Assembly: GCA_002783405.1 (NCBI GenBank)
Contig: PFGG01000064.1
Coordinates: 124,001 to 188,000, forward strand
Origin: a bacterium (Candidatus Blackallbacteria) CG13_big_fil_rev_8_21_14_2_50_49_14
GTDB lineage: Bacteria > Cyanobacteriota > Sericytochromatia > UBA7694
Length of the DNA stretch: 64,000 nucleotides
Direction: 5' to 3'
This document shows positions 24,728-33,426 of the stretch, one piece after another (within the stretch, counting starts at the first letter, position 1; each line of letters starts with the position of its first letter). Under the pieces are notes generated by a model, which worked only from the letters and a program-made list of their open reading frames with translations, ran no database searches and had not been told where the DNA came from. The position numbers and the translations under genes are program-made.

Positions 24728-25942
24728 ATGAAACTGAAACAAAGTTCCCGCTTGCAAAAATTCCTGACCGGAACCCTGGCTTTGGTGGGTTTGGTGGGTT
24801 GTGGTGGTTCTCAAATCCCTCTTTCTGCTATGCAATATGCGCCCCAAGCTTATGCTGCCCCCCAAATGCTTCAGGCCATGCGTGCCCCTTCTCTTCAAGC
24901 CCAATCTGCTGCCGGGATTCAAGTCAGTTTTGTAAAAGCTTATGGCCGTACGATAGCTGAAAACGAGGCAGTTTCACGCCAAGATGCCAACGGCCCCAGC
25001 GCCATGTTGATTCGCTTGATCGATTCTGCTCGCAAAACCCTGGATGGTTCTTTTTACGATATTGACAATCAAGACGTTGTTGCTGCTCTGTTACGGGCCC
25101 GCAAACGCGGCGTGCGTGTTCGTCTGGTGACGGATACCGATAATCTGACGGCAAAAAATTCAGGCCCTGCTGGCCCGCCCCGTGTCGCGATTACCCAATT
25201 GAAAAAAGCAGGGATCCCGATCGTTGACGATAAACGCTCTGGCATTATGCACAATAAATTTTTGGTTGTGGACAGCCAATCGGTTTGGACGGGTTCTACC
25301 AATCTGACCGATAGCAGCCTTTTTCATCACAATAACAATGCCCTGAGCCTGCGGTCTGCACAGTTGGCTGCCAGTTATACCGCTGAATTTGAGCGCCTGT
25401 TTACACAACGTATCTTTGGCCCCAATCCTCCCCGTCAGGTGCCCTATCCCCGTGTCAAAATTGGCTCTGCGACAGTGGATGTCTATTTTTCACCTCGCGG
25501 CGGCGGCCAGGAAGCGGTTTTAAGAGAATTGGGCAATGCCAGAAAACGGATCATGTTTATGACCTTTTCCCTGACCGATCAAAGTGCCGGTGCTCTGATT
25601 GAGGCCAAGCAAAAACAAGGGGTTCAAATTTCTGGGGTATTTGACAGCTGGTTGGGAGCCAGTCGCTATACCTTGTTTAACCCTTTAAAAGCCGATGGGA
25701 TGGATATGCGCAAAGATGGCAATGAAGCTTTGCTTCACCACAAGGTGATTATCGTCGATGATACGGTGATTACAGGTTCCTATAACTATTCCAACAATGC
25801 TGAAAATTCGAACAATGAGAATTTTCTGATTATTCGCAATGCGCCTGCCATTACCCAGGCCTATGTGGAAGAGTTCCAACGGATTCGCTCAATTTCAAGA
25901 TCAGGCTCAGTTCGCCCTGATTACCGTGGTCTTGAGGATTAG
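24728..25942 (+). CDS. Phospholipase-D-like lipoprotein
   Basis: A 404-residue predicted lipoprotein with a signal peptide ending in LVGLVGC (Cys25). It has two PLD domains with intact HKD motifs: MHNKFLVVD, followed by TGSTNLTD, and LHHKVIIVD, followed by TGSYNYSN. It is a close paralogue of the gene at 18774-20246 over the catalytic half, but carries a lipobox instead of that protein's unknown N-terminal domain. It should act outside the cytoplasmic membrane on phospholipid or on DNA. It starts a likely operon with the Vps62-like lipoprotein (5 bases on), the DUF192 protein and the amidase. This is a set of envelope or extracellular proteins. The substrate is not predictable from sequence. 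Confidence 0.85.
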   Translation: MKLKQSSRLQKFLTGTLALVGLVGCGGSQIPLSAMQYAPQAYAAPQMLQAMRAPSLQAQSAAGIQVSFVKAYGRTIAENEAVSRQDANGPSAMLIRLIDSARKTLDGSFYDIDNQDVVAALLRARKRGVRVRLVTDTDNLTAKNSGPAGPPRVAITQLKKAGIPIVDDKRSGIMHNKFLVVDSQSVWTGSTNLTDSSLFHHNNNALSLRSAQLAASYTAEFERLFTQRIFGPNPPRQVPYPRVKIGSATVDVYFSPRGGGQEAVLRELGNARKRIMFMTFSLTDQSAGALIEAKQKQGVQISGVFDSWLGASRYTLFNPLKADGMDMRKDGNEALLHHKVIIVDDTVITGSYNYSNNAENSNNENFLIIRNAPAITQAYVEEFQRIRSISRSGSVRPDYRGLED

Positions 25943-25947
25943 TCAGC

Positions 25948-27033
25948 ATGGGCCGCGCCAGACCCTTATTAAAACTCCTGATCAGTGCGGCACTGCTCTC
26001 CTCTTGTGGGCGGGTACCCAGCCTGCCAGCTGTTCCTCAGCCCCAGCCTTCTGCACCCACAGAGACGCCTGCCCCGCTGCCTGATCTCGATTTGCCACTG
26101 CCTGATCTTCCTTTTTATCCCCCTGGAAGCCAAGCCATGGAAAAAATCTATGCGCCGATCGTGATTCTCGATTCGCGTGAGCCTTCACCTTTGACTTCTG
26201 TTGAAGCCCATATGCGTGTGGGTGTCAGTTTACAGGGCGATTTTTCTAAAAAAAGCATCACCGTTGAACCCTTGGTTCAGGGGCCTGAACTAAGTAAATA
26301 CGCCCAACCTGTTTTGAACCGTTTTGGTCAGGATTATTTACTCTTTCTCAATGCCCGCCGCCAGCGCGCAGCATTTCAAAACACTGTCTATGTCAATAAA
26401 ACTGAAAATGGGGCCTTTACCTATCTTCAGTACTGGTTTTTCTATTCCTATAACGATACCAAAATGCTGGGCGGGCCACCCGGTGGCATTGTGCAAAAAT
26501 GTGGAAATCACGAAGCAGACTGGGAACATATGAGCCTGCGGATCAATACCCAGATCTTTCAAAAAGCGCGTACAGAGCAGGACTATTTGAACGCCATCGA
26601 CGATATCTATCTTTCGCAGCATACCCGTTTTCAACATCTTGATCGCAAGTGGTTCCGCCAGGGGCAACTTGCTTTTCAAGGAACGCATGTGCAGGTCTAT
26701 CCTGCCAATGGCTCGCATGCCACCTATCCCCGTCCGGGCCGTTATTTTATGCAGAACCTGGCGGGCTTTAAAACCTATGATATCAACGATGGTTTAGGGC
26801 AAAAGATCGATACCTCTCAGGGCAATCTGGCCAATATTCGCGAACAGCCTTGGTTCAGCTATGGGGGCAGATGGGGAGCTATCAACCACGATGTCTGCAA
26901 TCTGGTGGAAGCCGTTTCTCCAGCCTCCAACGATGGCCCCTATGGTCCCGGTCATGGCGATCAACCCTATTGGTTTTACCAGAGCGATTGGTATGGGGTG
27001 AATCGCCCAGTCGTTACCCCTGTCAATGGCTAA
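25948..27033 (+). CDS. Vps62-like lipoprotein
   Basis: A 361-residue predicted lipoprotein with a signal ending in LLSSC (Cys20) and a Pro-rich stretch to about residue 55. The body matches the pattern of Vps62-related (DUF946-like) proteins: YLQYWFFYSYNDTK, then CGNHEADWEHMSLRI, then a G-S-H-A-T-Y-P segment. The conserved His, Glu, Asp and Trp residues in HEADWEH look like an active or metal site, although no reaction is established for the family. It lies five bases after the PLD lipoprotein and overlaps the DUF192 gene by 8 bases, so it is part of a tight operon. Function unknown. Confidence 0.7.
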   Translation: MGRARPLLKLLISAALLSSCGRVPSLPAVPQPQPSAPTETPAPLPDLDLPLPDLPFYPPGSQAMEKIYAPIVILDSREPSPLTSVEAHMRVGVSLQGDFSKKSITVEPLVQGPELSKYAQPVLNRFGQDYLLFLNARRQRAAFQNTVYVNKTENGAFTYLQYWFFYSYNDTKMLGGPPGGIVQKCGNHEADWEHMSLRINTQIFQKARTEQDYLNAIDDIYLSQHTRFQHLDRKWFRQGQLAFQGTHVQVYPANGSHATYPRPGRYFMQNLAGFKTYDINDGLGQKIDTSQGNLANIREQPWFSYGGRWGAINHDVCNLVEAVSPASNDGPYGPGHGDQPYWFYQSDWYGVNRPVVTPVNG

Positions 27034-27379
27034 ACCCACCCTCTGTGCCTGGCGCGGTGAGCAGAAGGTTTTAGAAAACGTCATATTGGCCAATCATTTT
27101 TTCTCGCGTTTAAAAGGGCTGCTGGGGCGCAAAAGTATCGCCCCAGATCAAGGACTCTTAATTCGACCCTGTCATTCTGTACATACGATGGGAATGAAGT
27201 TTAGTATTGGCGTTGTTTTTCTCGACAAGGATGGGAAAATTCTGCATTTGATTCTAGACATGGCTCCCGGTCGCTTCAGCCCTGTGATCAAAGGGGCCCG
27301 TCAGGTCTTGGAGTTACAGCCTGAACGTCTGCAGAGCCTGAATTTAAATATTGGCGAGTACTTGCGTTTTGCTCTTTGA
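27026..27379 (+). CDS. DUF192 (COG1430) protein
   Basis: A 117-residue protein that is almost entirely a DUF192 domain: FFSRLKGLLGRKSI, then GLLIRPCHSVHTMGMKFSIGVVFLDKDGKIL, then KGARQVLELQPE. Family members are often secreted, but here no signal peptide is present. The conserved H-T-x-x-M-x-F core is intact. The role is unknown; structures show a small beta-fold. It overlaps the Vps62-like gene by 8 bases and the amidase start lies within its end, so translation is coupled in series. Confidence 0.85.
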   Translation: MAKPTLCAWRGEQKVLENVILANHFFSRLKGLLGRKSIAPDQGLLIRPCHSVHTMGMKFSIGVVFLDKDGKILHLILDMAPGRFSPVIKGARQVLELQPERLQSLNLNIGEYLRFAL

Positions 27380-28430
27380 ACTCTTTCTGACCCTGGGTCT
27401 TTTAAGTGCAGGCATTTTTCTTCTGTGTCTGCCAGACAGCCTCGCCCATCCTACAGATAAAGCCCAAGAAGGTCTGATCGGCGTGGGAGTGGTGGCACTG
27501 GTTTGTTTCTTGCTCGCTGTTTTCGTACCCAAGCCCCACGCTTTGCCTCCGCCCTGGCGCCCTCAAGACCCCTTTGGGCAGTCGGCTGGGCTTGAATTGG
27601 GGCTGCAAACCAAGGCCGTATTGCCCCTGGTTTACCAGCCCAAGTTGGCTTGGCTGGGTAAAACCCTTCAGGGACGTCGGCTCACTCACAAACCGATCGG
27701 TTTGTTTCAGAACCCCCAATTTGCCTTTCGGCGTGCAGGGGCCGAGGTTTATTTTGACTGGCGCTATGGTCTCAAACAGGCCAGCAAAGCGCCTTTTTCA
27801 CCCCGTCTGATTGTCTTGCATTCCACCGAGGGAGAAGATGAGGCCCATGCCTTCGCGATTTTTAATCGCAATACTTCGCAGCAATACCTGGGGGGAGCCT
27901 GGACCCATTTTAGCATTGATCCCCAGGGCCAGATTTATCAATACAGCCCTTTGAATCGCATCAGCAAAGGGCAGGCTGGGATTGATGATCAGGCCGTCGG
28001 GATCGAATTGGTGGGAACAGCCAGTCTCTGGTCTGAGCAGGGCTTGCAGACACGTAAGGGCTCGATTATTCAGCGTTGGCAGGCGGGTGAAAAGGCTCAA
28101 TTGGAAAGTGCAGTGGATTTGGTTCAGACCCTTCAAGATTTGTTTGAGATTCCCAATACCCGAATATATTCCCACGAAGATATTGGGAAATTGGCATTGC
28201 GTATAGGCTTTGGGCCCAGCCAACCTGATTATTTTGGTTTGCGTGAAAGCATTCGGGATACGGTCTATCTGGCACTCAAACCTGATTTGGGGCAGGGTCG
28301 CAAACCTGATCAGTTCTACGGCTTTTTAGAACCCTATGACCGTCAGGATCCTGGCAAAGACGTGATGCGGGTAATTTATGCTTCGTCGCGCGCGAAATCG
28401 TGGCGGGAGGGGAAAGGCCCAAAGAACTGA
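27351..28430 (+). CDS. N-acetylmuramoyl-L-alanine amidase (amidase_2) with N-terminal membrane helices
   Basis: A 359-residue protein. Two hydrophobic segments near residues 6-30 and 42-60 anchor it. The amidase_2 domain covers about 140-310, with LIVLHSTEGEDEAHAF (first zinc His), GGAWTHFSIDPQGQIYQY (a second conserved His) and DQAVGIELVG. IYSHEDIGKLALRIG carries the late His that binds zinc in this family. It should cut the amide bond between N-acetylmuramate and the stem peptide. The start is uncertain: TTG at 27351 or at 27369, both inside the DUF192 gene, with no clear ribosome site. The last 55 bases overlap the end of the converging rlmL-like gene. Confidence 0.82.
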   Translation: MASTCVLLFELFLTLGLLSAGIFLLCLPDSLAHPTDKAQEGLIGVGVVALVCFLLAVFVPKPHALPPPWRPQDPFGQSAGLELGLQTKAVLPLVYQPKLAWLGKTLQGRRLTHKPIGLFQNPQFAFRRAGAEVYFDWRYGLKQASKAPFSPRLIVLHSTEGEDEAHAFAIFNRNTSQQYLGGAWTHFSIDPQGQIYQYSPLNRISKGQAGIDDQAVGIELVGTASLWSEQGLQTRKGSIIQRWQAGEKAQLESAVDLVQTLQDLFEIPNTRIYSHEDIGKLALRIGFGPSQPDYFGLRESIRDTVYLALKPDLGQGRKPDQFYGFLEPYDRQDPGKDVMRVIYASSRAKSWREGKGPKN

Positions 28431-29542
28431 AAATATTGGCAGGGAATTTTGCCATTGAAGAGTTTGCGGCGTTTACTGGCTTGCCGGTTGATCGCCGTTT
28501 CTAAACCATGATCTGCACTGAGCACAAACCATGACCAGGTTTCCTGGCTGTCCATCAGGGCTTTCAGATCTTTATACAGCGCCAATACTTCAGCTTTTTC
28601 ACCGATTCGTTCGCCATAGGGTGGATTGGTGATCAAGACCCCATATTTTTTCCGGGAGCGAAATTCAGATAAATTCAAGGTTTGAATGGCGACCTGATCA
28701 CTGACCCCTGCATTTTGGGCATTTTGACGGGCTTTGCGCAGAACTTTGCTGTCACTGTCTGAGGCCAGGATGCGAAAATCGCCAGGAAGCTCCTGTTCTT
28801 GGGCCTGGGTGCGCAGGGTTTTCCAGAGTTTGAGATCGGCTTCAGGCCAGGTTTCTGCTGTGAATTTACGCTTTAAGCCCGGTGCACGGTTCAGTCCAAT
28901 CAAGGCTGCTTCGATGGCGATCGTACCTGAACCACAGCAGGGATCACAGAGAATCCGAGAGGGCTCCCAGCGACTGAGTAGAACCAAAGCTGCTGCCAGG
29001 GTTTCTTTCAGGGGGGCTTCACCGGCATCACTGCGGTAGCCGCGTTTGTGCAAGCTCGGGCCGGTGGTATCGAGCATCAGGGTGGCCTGATCATTCAGCA
29101 TGGAGATTTCGATTTTATACAGCGCCCCGTCTTCAGGAAAGGTTTGCAGTTTGTATTTGCGCTGCATGGCTTTGATCAGGGCTTTTTTCACCAGGGCCTG
29201 GCAGTCGCGTACACTGAAAAGCTTGGATTTATGCGAGCGTCCGGTAATATGCATCACTGCGTCGGGGGGCAACCAGTCTTCCCAGGGCAAAGCACAGGTT
29301 TGATCAAAAAGTTCATCAAAGTTTTCTGCGGGAAAACTTGCCAATTCAATCCCAATCCGATCGGCTGTGCGTAGCCAAAGCAAGGCTTTGGCGAGTTCGG
29401 CCTGGCCTCCGCGAAAACGAACCTTGCCGTTTTCAGTTTGAAGAATTTCAATGCCCAAATTACGCAGTTCTTCGCTGACCAAAGCTTCAAGACCAAATGA
29501 GCAGGCGGCAACCAGGGTTTGAGGGGTATTAAAAATCGGCAT
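28376..29542 (-). CDS. rlmL: THUMP-domain rRNA guanine-N2 methyltransferase, RlmL/YpsC family
   Basis: A 388-residue cytoplasmic RNA methyltransferase. The N-terminal ferredoxin-like and THUMP regions (about residues 1-160) bind RNA. LHKRGYRSDAGEAPLKETLAAAL is the typical linker, followed by the Rossmann fold with ILCDPCCGSGTIAIEAAL (SAM motif I) and LITNPPYGERIG (motif IV N-P-P-Y). By homology it makes m2G2445 in 23S rRNA, and the length fits the single-domain YpsC form rather than the fused RlmKL. Its 3' end overlaps the converging amidase gene by 55 bases. The start shares one base with the stop of the upstream helical protein (TGATG), so those two are co-translated. Confidence 0.9.
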   Translation of the reverse strand: MPIFNTPQTLVAACSFGLEALVSEELRNLGIEILQTENGKVRFRGGQAELAKALLWLRTADRIGIELASFPAENFDELFDQTCALPWEDWLPPDAVMHITGRSHKSKLFSVRDCQALVKKALIKAMQRKYKLQTFPEDGALYKIEISMLNDQATLMLDTTGPSLHKRGYRSDAGEAPLKETLAAALVLLSRWEPSRILCDPCCGSGTIAIEAALIGLNRAPGLKRKFTAETWPEADLKLWKTLRTQAQEQELPGDFRILASDSDSKVLRKARQNAQNAGVSDQVAIQTLNLSEFRSRKKYGVLITNPPYGERIGEKAEVLALYKDLKALMDSQETWSWFVLSADHGLETAINRQASKRRKLFNGKIPCQYFQFFGPFPSRHDFARDEA

Positions 29543-30528
29543 CAGGCGTGTGGCATATGTACGCGACGGCGTGTGGCATCTAGCAATTGCTGGAAATTGG
29601 TGCGCTGTTGATCCAGGTGTTCAAAGTTGATCTGGTCTTCAAAACGCTCACGGGTGTGCTCATCCAATTCCTGAATCGCCAGTACGATTTTTTGGTAGCG
29701 TGCATCCAGTTCTGCGTCAAATTGCTCAGCCCGCGCCACTGACTCTGCACTGGAGTGCATGCGCAATTGAATAATATGGCGGGTGAGCAGTTTAAAGTCC
29801 TGTTTAACCCATTCACTCATCTCGGCCAATTGACGCGAAATTTTTAAGCTTTTGGCGTAATACTGGGCCAGCGCTTCAATTTTTTCGAGTGCGGCGACTA
29901 GTTTCTGAACATCGTATTCTTTAACGAGGATATCAAGCCTTTGGCGAATTCCCGTAGAAAAGGCCTGCAGTTCATGGGAGCGGTGTTCCAACTCAGCCAG
30001 TTCTTCACTGCGAACGATGATTTCAGGGGCGGGCTCATAATCTAAAAGCTGCTGTTGGGTATAGAGCAGGGTTTCTGTTTTGGTATACAGATCTTTCAGA
30101 TTTAAATTGGCTGTTTCAGGGGAGATTTCCTCCATGCGAACGCCTGCAATCATACAGAGTTCACTGAGATCTGCAAAGGCATTTGAAACCACAGAGCAGG
30201 TATCAATCAGGCGGTTTAAATCCAAGGCTTCAGGGAAATCAGGCGCCAGGCGCAGGGCGATACGCACGTATTTGCCTGCGGAGTGATAATCTTCAAGAAT
30301 GGTCAGGAGATAGGCCATGCCCAGGAAGGGCTCAGGGCGTGAGCGGCCATATTGAATGGCCATAATAAATTTATCGCAGGATTGAACGAGTTTTTCCTGG
30401 CGTTCGTTGCCTTCAAGTTCTTGGGCTTCAGAAAGCGCACGCATGCCCTCAGACCAAGCCAAACCAAAATCACTGTCGCGATCGGTCTTTGAAAGCTGAC
30501 TGTCCAAGGACTGTAAAAACTGATCCAC
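29542..30528 (-). CDS. Helical protein with TPR-like repeats
   Basis: A 328-residue, highly acidic, almost fully helical cytoplasmic protein. Residues 35-110 look like two or three TPR-type helix pairs (CDKFIMAIQYGRSRPEPFLGMAYLL; YHSAGKYVRIALRLAPDFPEAL). The rest is probably long coiled coil with many Glu, Gln and Arg. No catalytic motif is evident, so it is likely a scaffold or binding protein. It is upstream of and co-translated with the rlmL-like gene. A strong hairpin separates it from the SH3/TPR lipoprotein gene upstream. Family not recognised. Confidence 0.68.
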   Translation of the reverse strand: MDQFLQSLDSQLSKTDRDSDFGLAWSEGMRALSEAQELEGNERQEKLVQSCDKFIMAIQYGRSRPEPFLGMAYLLTILEDYHSAGKYVRIALRLAPDFPEALDLNRLIDTCSVVSNAFADLSELCMIAGVRMEEISPETANLNLKDLYTKTETLLYTQQQLLDYEPAPEIIVRSEELAELEHRSHELQAFSTGIRQRLDILVKEYDVQKLVAALEKIEALAQYYAKSLKISRQLAEMSEWVKQDFKLLTRHIIQLRMHSSAESVARAEQFDAELDARYQKIVLAIQELDEHTRERFEDQINFEHLDQQRTNFQQLLDATRRRVHMPHA

Positions 30529-30582
30529 CCGATCTCCTTTTCTGCACTCTGCGATTTATGCACACCCTATCTTAGCATAATC

Positions 30583-30621
30583 CAGTCAGGGGGGGGAAAG
30601 CTCGCCTTCCCCCCCTGACTG
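30583..30621 (-). terminator. Strong hairpin after the SH3/TPR lipoprotein gene
   Basis: An inverted repeat of about 15 bases: AGTCA, then a G-run with AAG, a short loop, then CTT, a C-run and TGACT. It lies two bases after the stop of the gene at 30623-32401. The stem is very GC-rich (7-8 G:C pairs in a row), but there is no clear T-run on the minus strand, so termination may be assisted or partial. Confidence 0.6.
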
Positions 30622-30622
30622 A

Positions 30623-32401
30623 TTAACGTCCGATAAACTGGGCTGCTACCCAGCCAATTTCACCATTGGGCAAACGGATTTTGGCCCATGAAAAACCCTG
30701 GCTTTTGACCAATTTATCGGAAAGCAGAGTTACAGGCGTGCCTTCAGAGGCCACCAAAATGATTTTGGATTGGGTATTTGAATCTTTGCGGATATTGACC
30801 TTGTCGCCGCGAATGAAGCGACGGCGGCTGCTGGTTTGCGCAGGGGCCTTGGCCGGTGCTGCGGTGGCTCCACTTGTTTTCAGGAATTGAGAAACAATCC
30901 AGCCTTGGGTGCCATTGCTCAGCTTGATCGCATGCCAGGTATATCCGCCCTGCTTCACGGGTTTATTGGGCAGAAGGGTGACTTGGGCAGGGGCTGAAAC
31001 CCGGCCTACAATTTTGCCTTGGGTAGAGGGCAAACTGCGGATATTGATATCGCTGCCGACAATGCTGCTTGTTTTGCTGCTGGAGCTGGGAGCTACCGGC
31101 GGTGCCACGGGTGTTTTACCGGGGCCGACCGCAGGCGGGGCGACCTGTTTGGGGCTGCCCAGGAAATTGGCGGCAACCCAGCCTTCCTGACCATCCCGCA
31201 GGCGAATATGCATCCAGGAATACCCATCGGCTTTGATGGGGTTATTGTCAAGCAGTTCAACGGTGGTTCCGCTCATGCCTCTTGAAACCAAGGTGCCGCT
31301 GAGGGAGGGCGAACGACGGATATTGATATTGTCGCCATTTATCGTTCTTTCGCCGACAGGGCGGGTGGCGGGTTGGCTGTTTGTTTCAGGGTGGGAAGGC
31401 AAGGGCGTGGCCTGAGGAGCAGCCGTCAATGAAGTCACCAAAAGATTGGCGGCAACCCAACCGACGGTCCCTTCGCTGTTTTTGACCTTGCTCCACTGAT
31501 AGCCATCTGATTCATAGGCCTTGTCCATCAGAATTTCGACCTGTGCGCCGCGTTTTAGCGTGGCCAGCGATTCTGCATAGAGATAAGGTGATTGGCGGAT
31601 ATTGACGCTGTCAGCATTGACAAAGCGCATATTGGCAGTGGGAGAGGAGGTATTGGGGCTTGTGGAAGCACCTGGGCCAATCGGTTGAACCGTTTGGCTG
31701 GCATCGTTCATGGCCTTATTCCATTGTTCCAGGCGTGCGAGGATGGTGGGGTTGGTATCGGCATTGGGGGCGGTTTTTAAAAGCTCGATTGCGTCCTTGT
31801 ATTTGCCCTTATATGCCAGTAAAGAAGCTTGTTGCATGATTTCATCCGCTTTTTTATCGTCGGATTTATTGTTCAGCATGGCTTTCCATTTTTGCGTGGA
31901 TTCGTCAATTTCCTTATCCAAAGGCGTATTGCGAGGGGCTTGGCTGACCAACTGCAGGGCTTTGTCGTATTCTTCGTTTTGGGCAATATTCAGGGCGCTG
32001 TAATATTTCAGGCGGGCCTCTTTGTATTGGGCCACAAAAGGATGTTCGCGATCGAGACGTAAGATGCTCTCATAGGCCACTTTCGCTTCATCCATGCGGT
32101 TAAATTTGACATAGAGTTGAGCCAGGGCGATTTGAGATTTGAGATGATCGGGATTGACTTGGGTGGCCTGTACATAAAATCCCATTGCTTTTTCTTCTTC
32201 GCCTTTGCGTTCAAGCGCTTCAGCATAGGCATAGAGTTCGTCGGCATTCTGGGGATTGGGTGTTTTCAGATCAGGCGCTTCTGCGACCGGGGGTGCTTTG
32301 CTTTCCTGGGGGTCAGGGGCTTGTGCCGAAGCGCAGCCCTGCATGATTTGTAAACTCAGACTCAGGCAGAGGGCGATATATATTTTCTTACGTAATTTCA
32401 T
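30623..32401 (-). CDS. Lipoprotein with TPR repeats and four bacterial SH3 domains
   Basis: A 592-residue predicted lipoprotein with a signal ending in LQIMQGC (lipobox MQGC). TPR repeats occupy about residues 50-210 (AYAEALERKGEEEKAMGFYVQA and similar). Pro/Ala-rich linkers then separate four SH3b domains, each opening with a V/I-N-I-R-x-S/L-P motif (VNIRQSPYL, INIRRSPSL, INIRSLPST, VNIRKDSNT) and closing with GWVAANFL-like strands. SH3b domains usually bind peptidoglycan, so this is probably a cell-wall-bound scaffold. The ATG overlaps the korB stop (ATGA) and has AAAGGA upstream. That puts it oddly in the same operon as a central-metabolism enzyme. A hairpin follows. Confidence 0.85.
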   Translation of the reverse strand: MKLRKKIYIALCLSLSLQIMQGCASAQAPDPQESKAPPVAEAPDLKTPNPQNADELYAYAEALERKGEEEKAMGFYVQATQVNPDHLKSQIALAQLYVKFNRMDEAKVAYESILRLDREHPFVAQYKEARLKYYSALNIAQNEEYDKALQLVSQAPRNTPLDKEIDESTQKWKAMLNNKSDDKKADEIMQQASLLAYKGKYKDAIELLKTAPNADTNPTILARLEQWNKAMNDASQTVQPIGPGASTSPNTSSPTANMRFVNADSVNIRQSPYLYAESLATLKRGAQVEILMDKAYESDGYQWSKVKNSEGTVGWVAANLLVTSLTAAPQATPLPSHPETNSQPATRPVGERTINGDNINIRRSPSLSGTLVSRGMSGTTVELLDNNPIKADGYSWMHIRLRDGQEGWVAANFLGSPKQVAPPAVGPGKTPVAPPVAPSSSSKTSSIVGSDINIRSLPSTQGKIVGRVSAPAQVTLLPNKPVKQGGYTWHAIKLSNGTQGWIVSQFLKTSGATAAPAKAPAQTSSRRRFIRGDKVNIRKDSNTQSKIILVASEGTPVTLLSDKLVKSQGFSWAKIRLPNGEIGWVAAQFIGR

Positions 32402-33426
32402 TGTTTTTCCTTTACTTCCCATGTATCACCGGAATAGAGCAGTTTACGAAGGTCGCCTGCTCCTTTTTTCTCCCGGACATCTTCAATTTGACGGTGCACT
32501 TGCTCCGAATAGCTGGGGGCTTCAATCGAGCGGAAGACCCCCAAAGGAGCAGGAAATTCAGGCGGACGCATCCGACTGAGAAAATAGGCCAAGGTCGGCT
32601 CCTGCGCACGTTCGTCGTGCACAAGTAAATCGGCTTCGGTGATGCCATTTTCACCCAGGGTGACTACTTCAGGCGTAATGCCATTTAAGCGGATCCCCTT
32701 GTCGCGTTTGGCACCAAAAACCATCGGTTTGCCATGTTCAAGGCGCAGTTGGTTTTCTTCTTTGCTGGCACGGTCTGTAATATGTTTATGCGCACCATCG
32801 TTGAAGATCACGCAGTTTTGTAAAACTTCGACCACGGAAGTGCCTTTGTGGGCTGCTGCACGGGTCAGAATTTCCTGCATATATTTGGGCTCAGCATCGA
32901 TGGTGCGGGCGAAGAAGGTGGCTTCTGCGCCAATCGAAAGACTGGCTGCTGAAAATTTCCGCTCCAAAGAACCATAGGGGGAGGATTTTGTCACCAGCCC
33001 TGTGGGACTGGTGGGCGAATACTGACCTTTGGTCAGACCGTAAATTTCGTTATTGAAGAGAATAATATTCACATCGAGATTGCGGCGAATCGCATGAATA
33101 AAGTGATTGCCACCGATTGAGAGCGAATCCCCATCCCCTGTAATCACCCAAACCGAAAGATCGGGGTTGATGGTTTTCAGGCCCGTGGCAATGGCTGCGG
33201 CCCGGCCATGAATGGTGTGAAAACCATAGGTAGACATATAATAGGGGAAACGAGAACTGCAGCCAATTCCCGATACAAAGACAATTTTTTCCTTCGGAAT
33301 TCCGAGCGTGGGCATTAAGGATTGGATCGAGTTCAGAATGGCATAATCGCCACAGCCCGGACACCAACGAACCTCTTGATCAGAGGCGAAGTCTTTTTTT
33401 GTAAGGGTTGTGTTTTCTGACATCAT
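32398..33426 (-). CDS. korB: 2-oxoacid:ferredoxin oxidoreductase, beta subunit
   Basis: A 342-residue subunit that binds thiamine diphosphate and an iron-sulfur cluster. With KorA it converts a 2-oxoacid (probably 2-oxoglutarate), CoA and oxidised ferredoxin to the acyl-CoA, CO2 and reduced ferredoxin. Seen: WCPGCGDYAIL and GIGCSSRFPYY (cluster cysteines), VWVITGDGDSLSIGGNHFIHAIRR (ThDP motif G-D-G...N), and LFNNEIYGLTKGQYSPTS, which is typical of the Kor/Por beta family. The C-terminal extension of about 60 residues is usual. The ATG overlaps the korA stop (ATGA), and its own stop overlaps the SH3 lipoprotein start. Specificity for 2-oxoglutarate rather than pyruvate is inferred from the two-subunit form. 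Confidence 0.92.
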   Translation of the reverse strand: MMSENTTLTKKDFASDQEVRWCPGCGDYAILNSIQSLMPTLGIPKEKIVFVSGIGCSSRFPYYMSTYGFHTIHGRAAAIATGLKTINPDLSVWVITGDGDSLSIGGNHFIHAIRRNLDVNIILFNNEIYGLTKGQYSPTSPTGLVTKSSPYGSLERKFSAASLSIGAEATFFARTIDAEPKYMQEILTRAAAHKGTSVVEVLQNCVIFNDGAHKHITDRASKEENQLRLEHGKPMVFGAKRDKGIRLNGITPEVVTLGENGITEADLLVHDERAQEPTLAYFLSRMRPPEFPAPLGVFRSIEAPSYSEQVHRQIEDVREKKGAGDLRKLLYSGDTWEVKEKQ

